A stretch of DNA of 5,477 nt from positions 1 through 5,477 of the forward strand of contig VGYW01000518.1 in the NCBI GenBank assembly GCA_016872875.1. Reading direction: 5' to 3'. Below are positions 5,311-5,477 of the stretch, in pieces. The position numbers were made by a program, and so were the translations under genes. The stretch comes from Planctomycetota bacterium. GTDB taxonomy: Bacteria > Planctomycetota > PUPC01 > DSUN01. The notes under the pieces were generated by a model that was given only the letters and a program-made list of their open reading frames with translations, was not told where the DNA came from and did not search any database. Numbering within the stretch: position 1 is the first letter of the stretch; each line of letters starts with the position of its first letter.

Positions 5311-5367
5311 TTCGGCTCCGAAGCTCCGAACGGAGCGTACTATAGCAGCCCAGGGCGAAGCCCTGGG
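5311..5367. repeat. Cluster of hairpin repeats upstream of the flavoprotein promoter
   Basis: Three consecutive palindromes are visible: TTCGG-CT-CCGAA at 5311-5322, GCTCCG-AA-CGGAGC at 5323-5336, and CCCAGGGC-GAA-GCCCTGGG at 5349-5367 (perfect 8-bp stem with a triloop). They are joined by GTACTATAGCAG. The composition resembles dispersed intergenic repeats recalled from planctomycete-type genomes. No coding signal is seen through this stretch. Confidence 0.7.
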
Positions 5368-5387
5368 AAAGGCGCACGGCCCGATTC

Positions 5388-5461
5388 AGCCCTGTAGGGG
5401 CGTACTCGCCGCCGTAGGCAGGATGTCGCGCCGTGACCACATAGTACGCCCTGTCAGGGCT
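5388..5461. repeat. Imperfect 19-bp inverted repeat at the window's right end
   Basis: AGCCCTGTAGGGGCGTACT (5388-5406) and the reverse complement of 5443-5461 agree at 16 of 19 positions, with the three differences consecutive in the centre. The arms are 36 bases apart. The right arm's flank ATAGTACGC (5441-5449) is also the inverse of GCGTACTAT at 5335-5343, tying this element to the neighbouring hairpin cluster. From 5273 to the window end no gene, RNA gene or promoter is otherwise recognised. Confidence 0.65.
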
Positions 5462-5477
5462 GACCTACCTGCCGTCC

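Overview
The window is very GC-rich and holds two convergent protein genes. Each has its own intergenic promoter region, and short palindromic repeats occur throughout, including inside one of the genes. Gene content and repeat types suggest an uncultured member of the Planctomycetota or a close relative. This is inferred from the hydrazine-synthase-alpha-like protein and from repeat-encoded peptides such as GTGFQPV and HRRDACAT; no taxonomic marker gene is present.

Layout: Positions 1-191 hold the upstream region of the first gene, with a TTGACA-type promoter. Positions 192-3410 (+) encode a 1072-residue secreted protein: signal peptide, discoidin-like (F5/8 type C) domain, helical linker, beta-propeller resembling the middle domain of hydrazine synthase alpha, and a C-terminal part with two CxxCH haem-c motifs. 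Its linkers are filled with in-frame repeats: four copies of a VGG-coding palindrome, two oppositely oriented copies of a CACAGGC/GCCTGTG palindrome, and a four-unit 42-bp array of the GGGAGAGGG..GGGTGAGGG type. Positions 3411-3644, between the gene ends, hold nested inverted repeats and a probable terminator. Positions 3645-5072 (-) encode a 475-residue glutamate synthase small-subunit-type flavoprotein (GltA/GltD/NfnB family). Positions 5073-5477 carry its ribosome binding site, leader, a strong promoter match and a further cluster of hairpin repeats; no gene is visible there.

The genes are not an operon and show no obvious shared pathway. One is an envelope or periplasmic haem protein of unknown reaction; the other is a cytoplasmic NADPH/FAD/iron-sulfur enzyme of nitrogen or redox metabolism. 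The most notable aspect is the repeats: several families appear as copy pairs whose differences are compensatory (a base pair in the stem is swapped as a pair), and those in the haem protein keep the frame open and lie mainly between recognisable domains.
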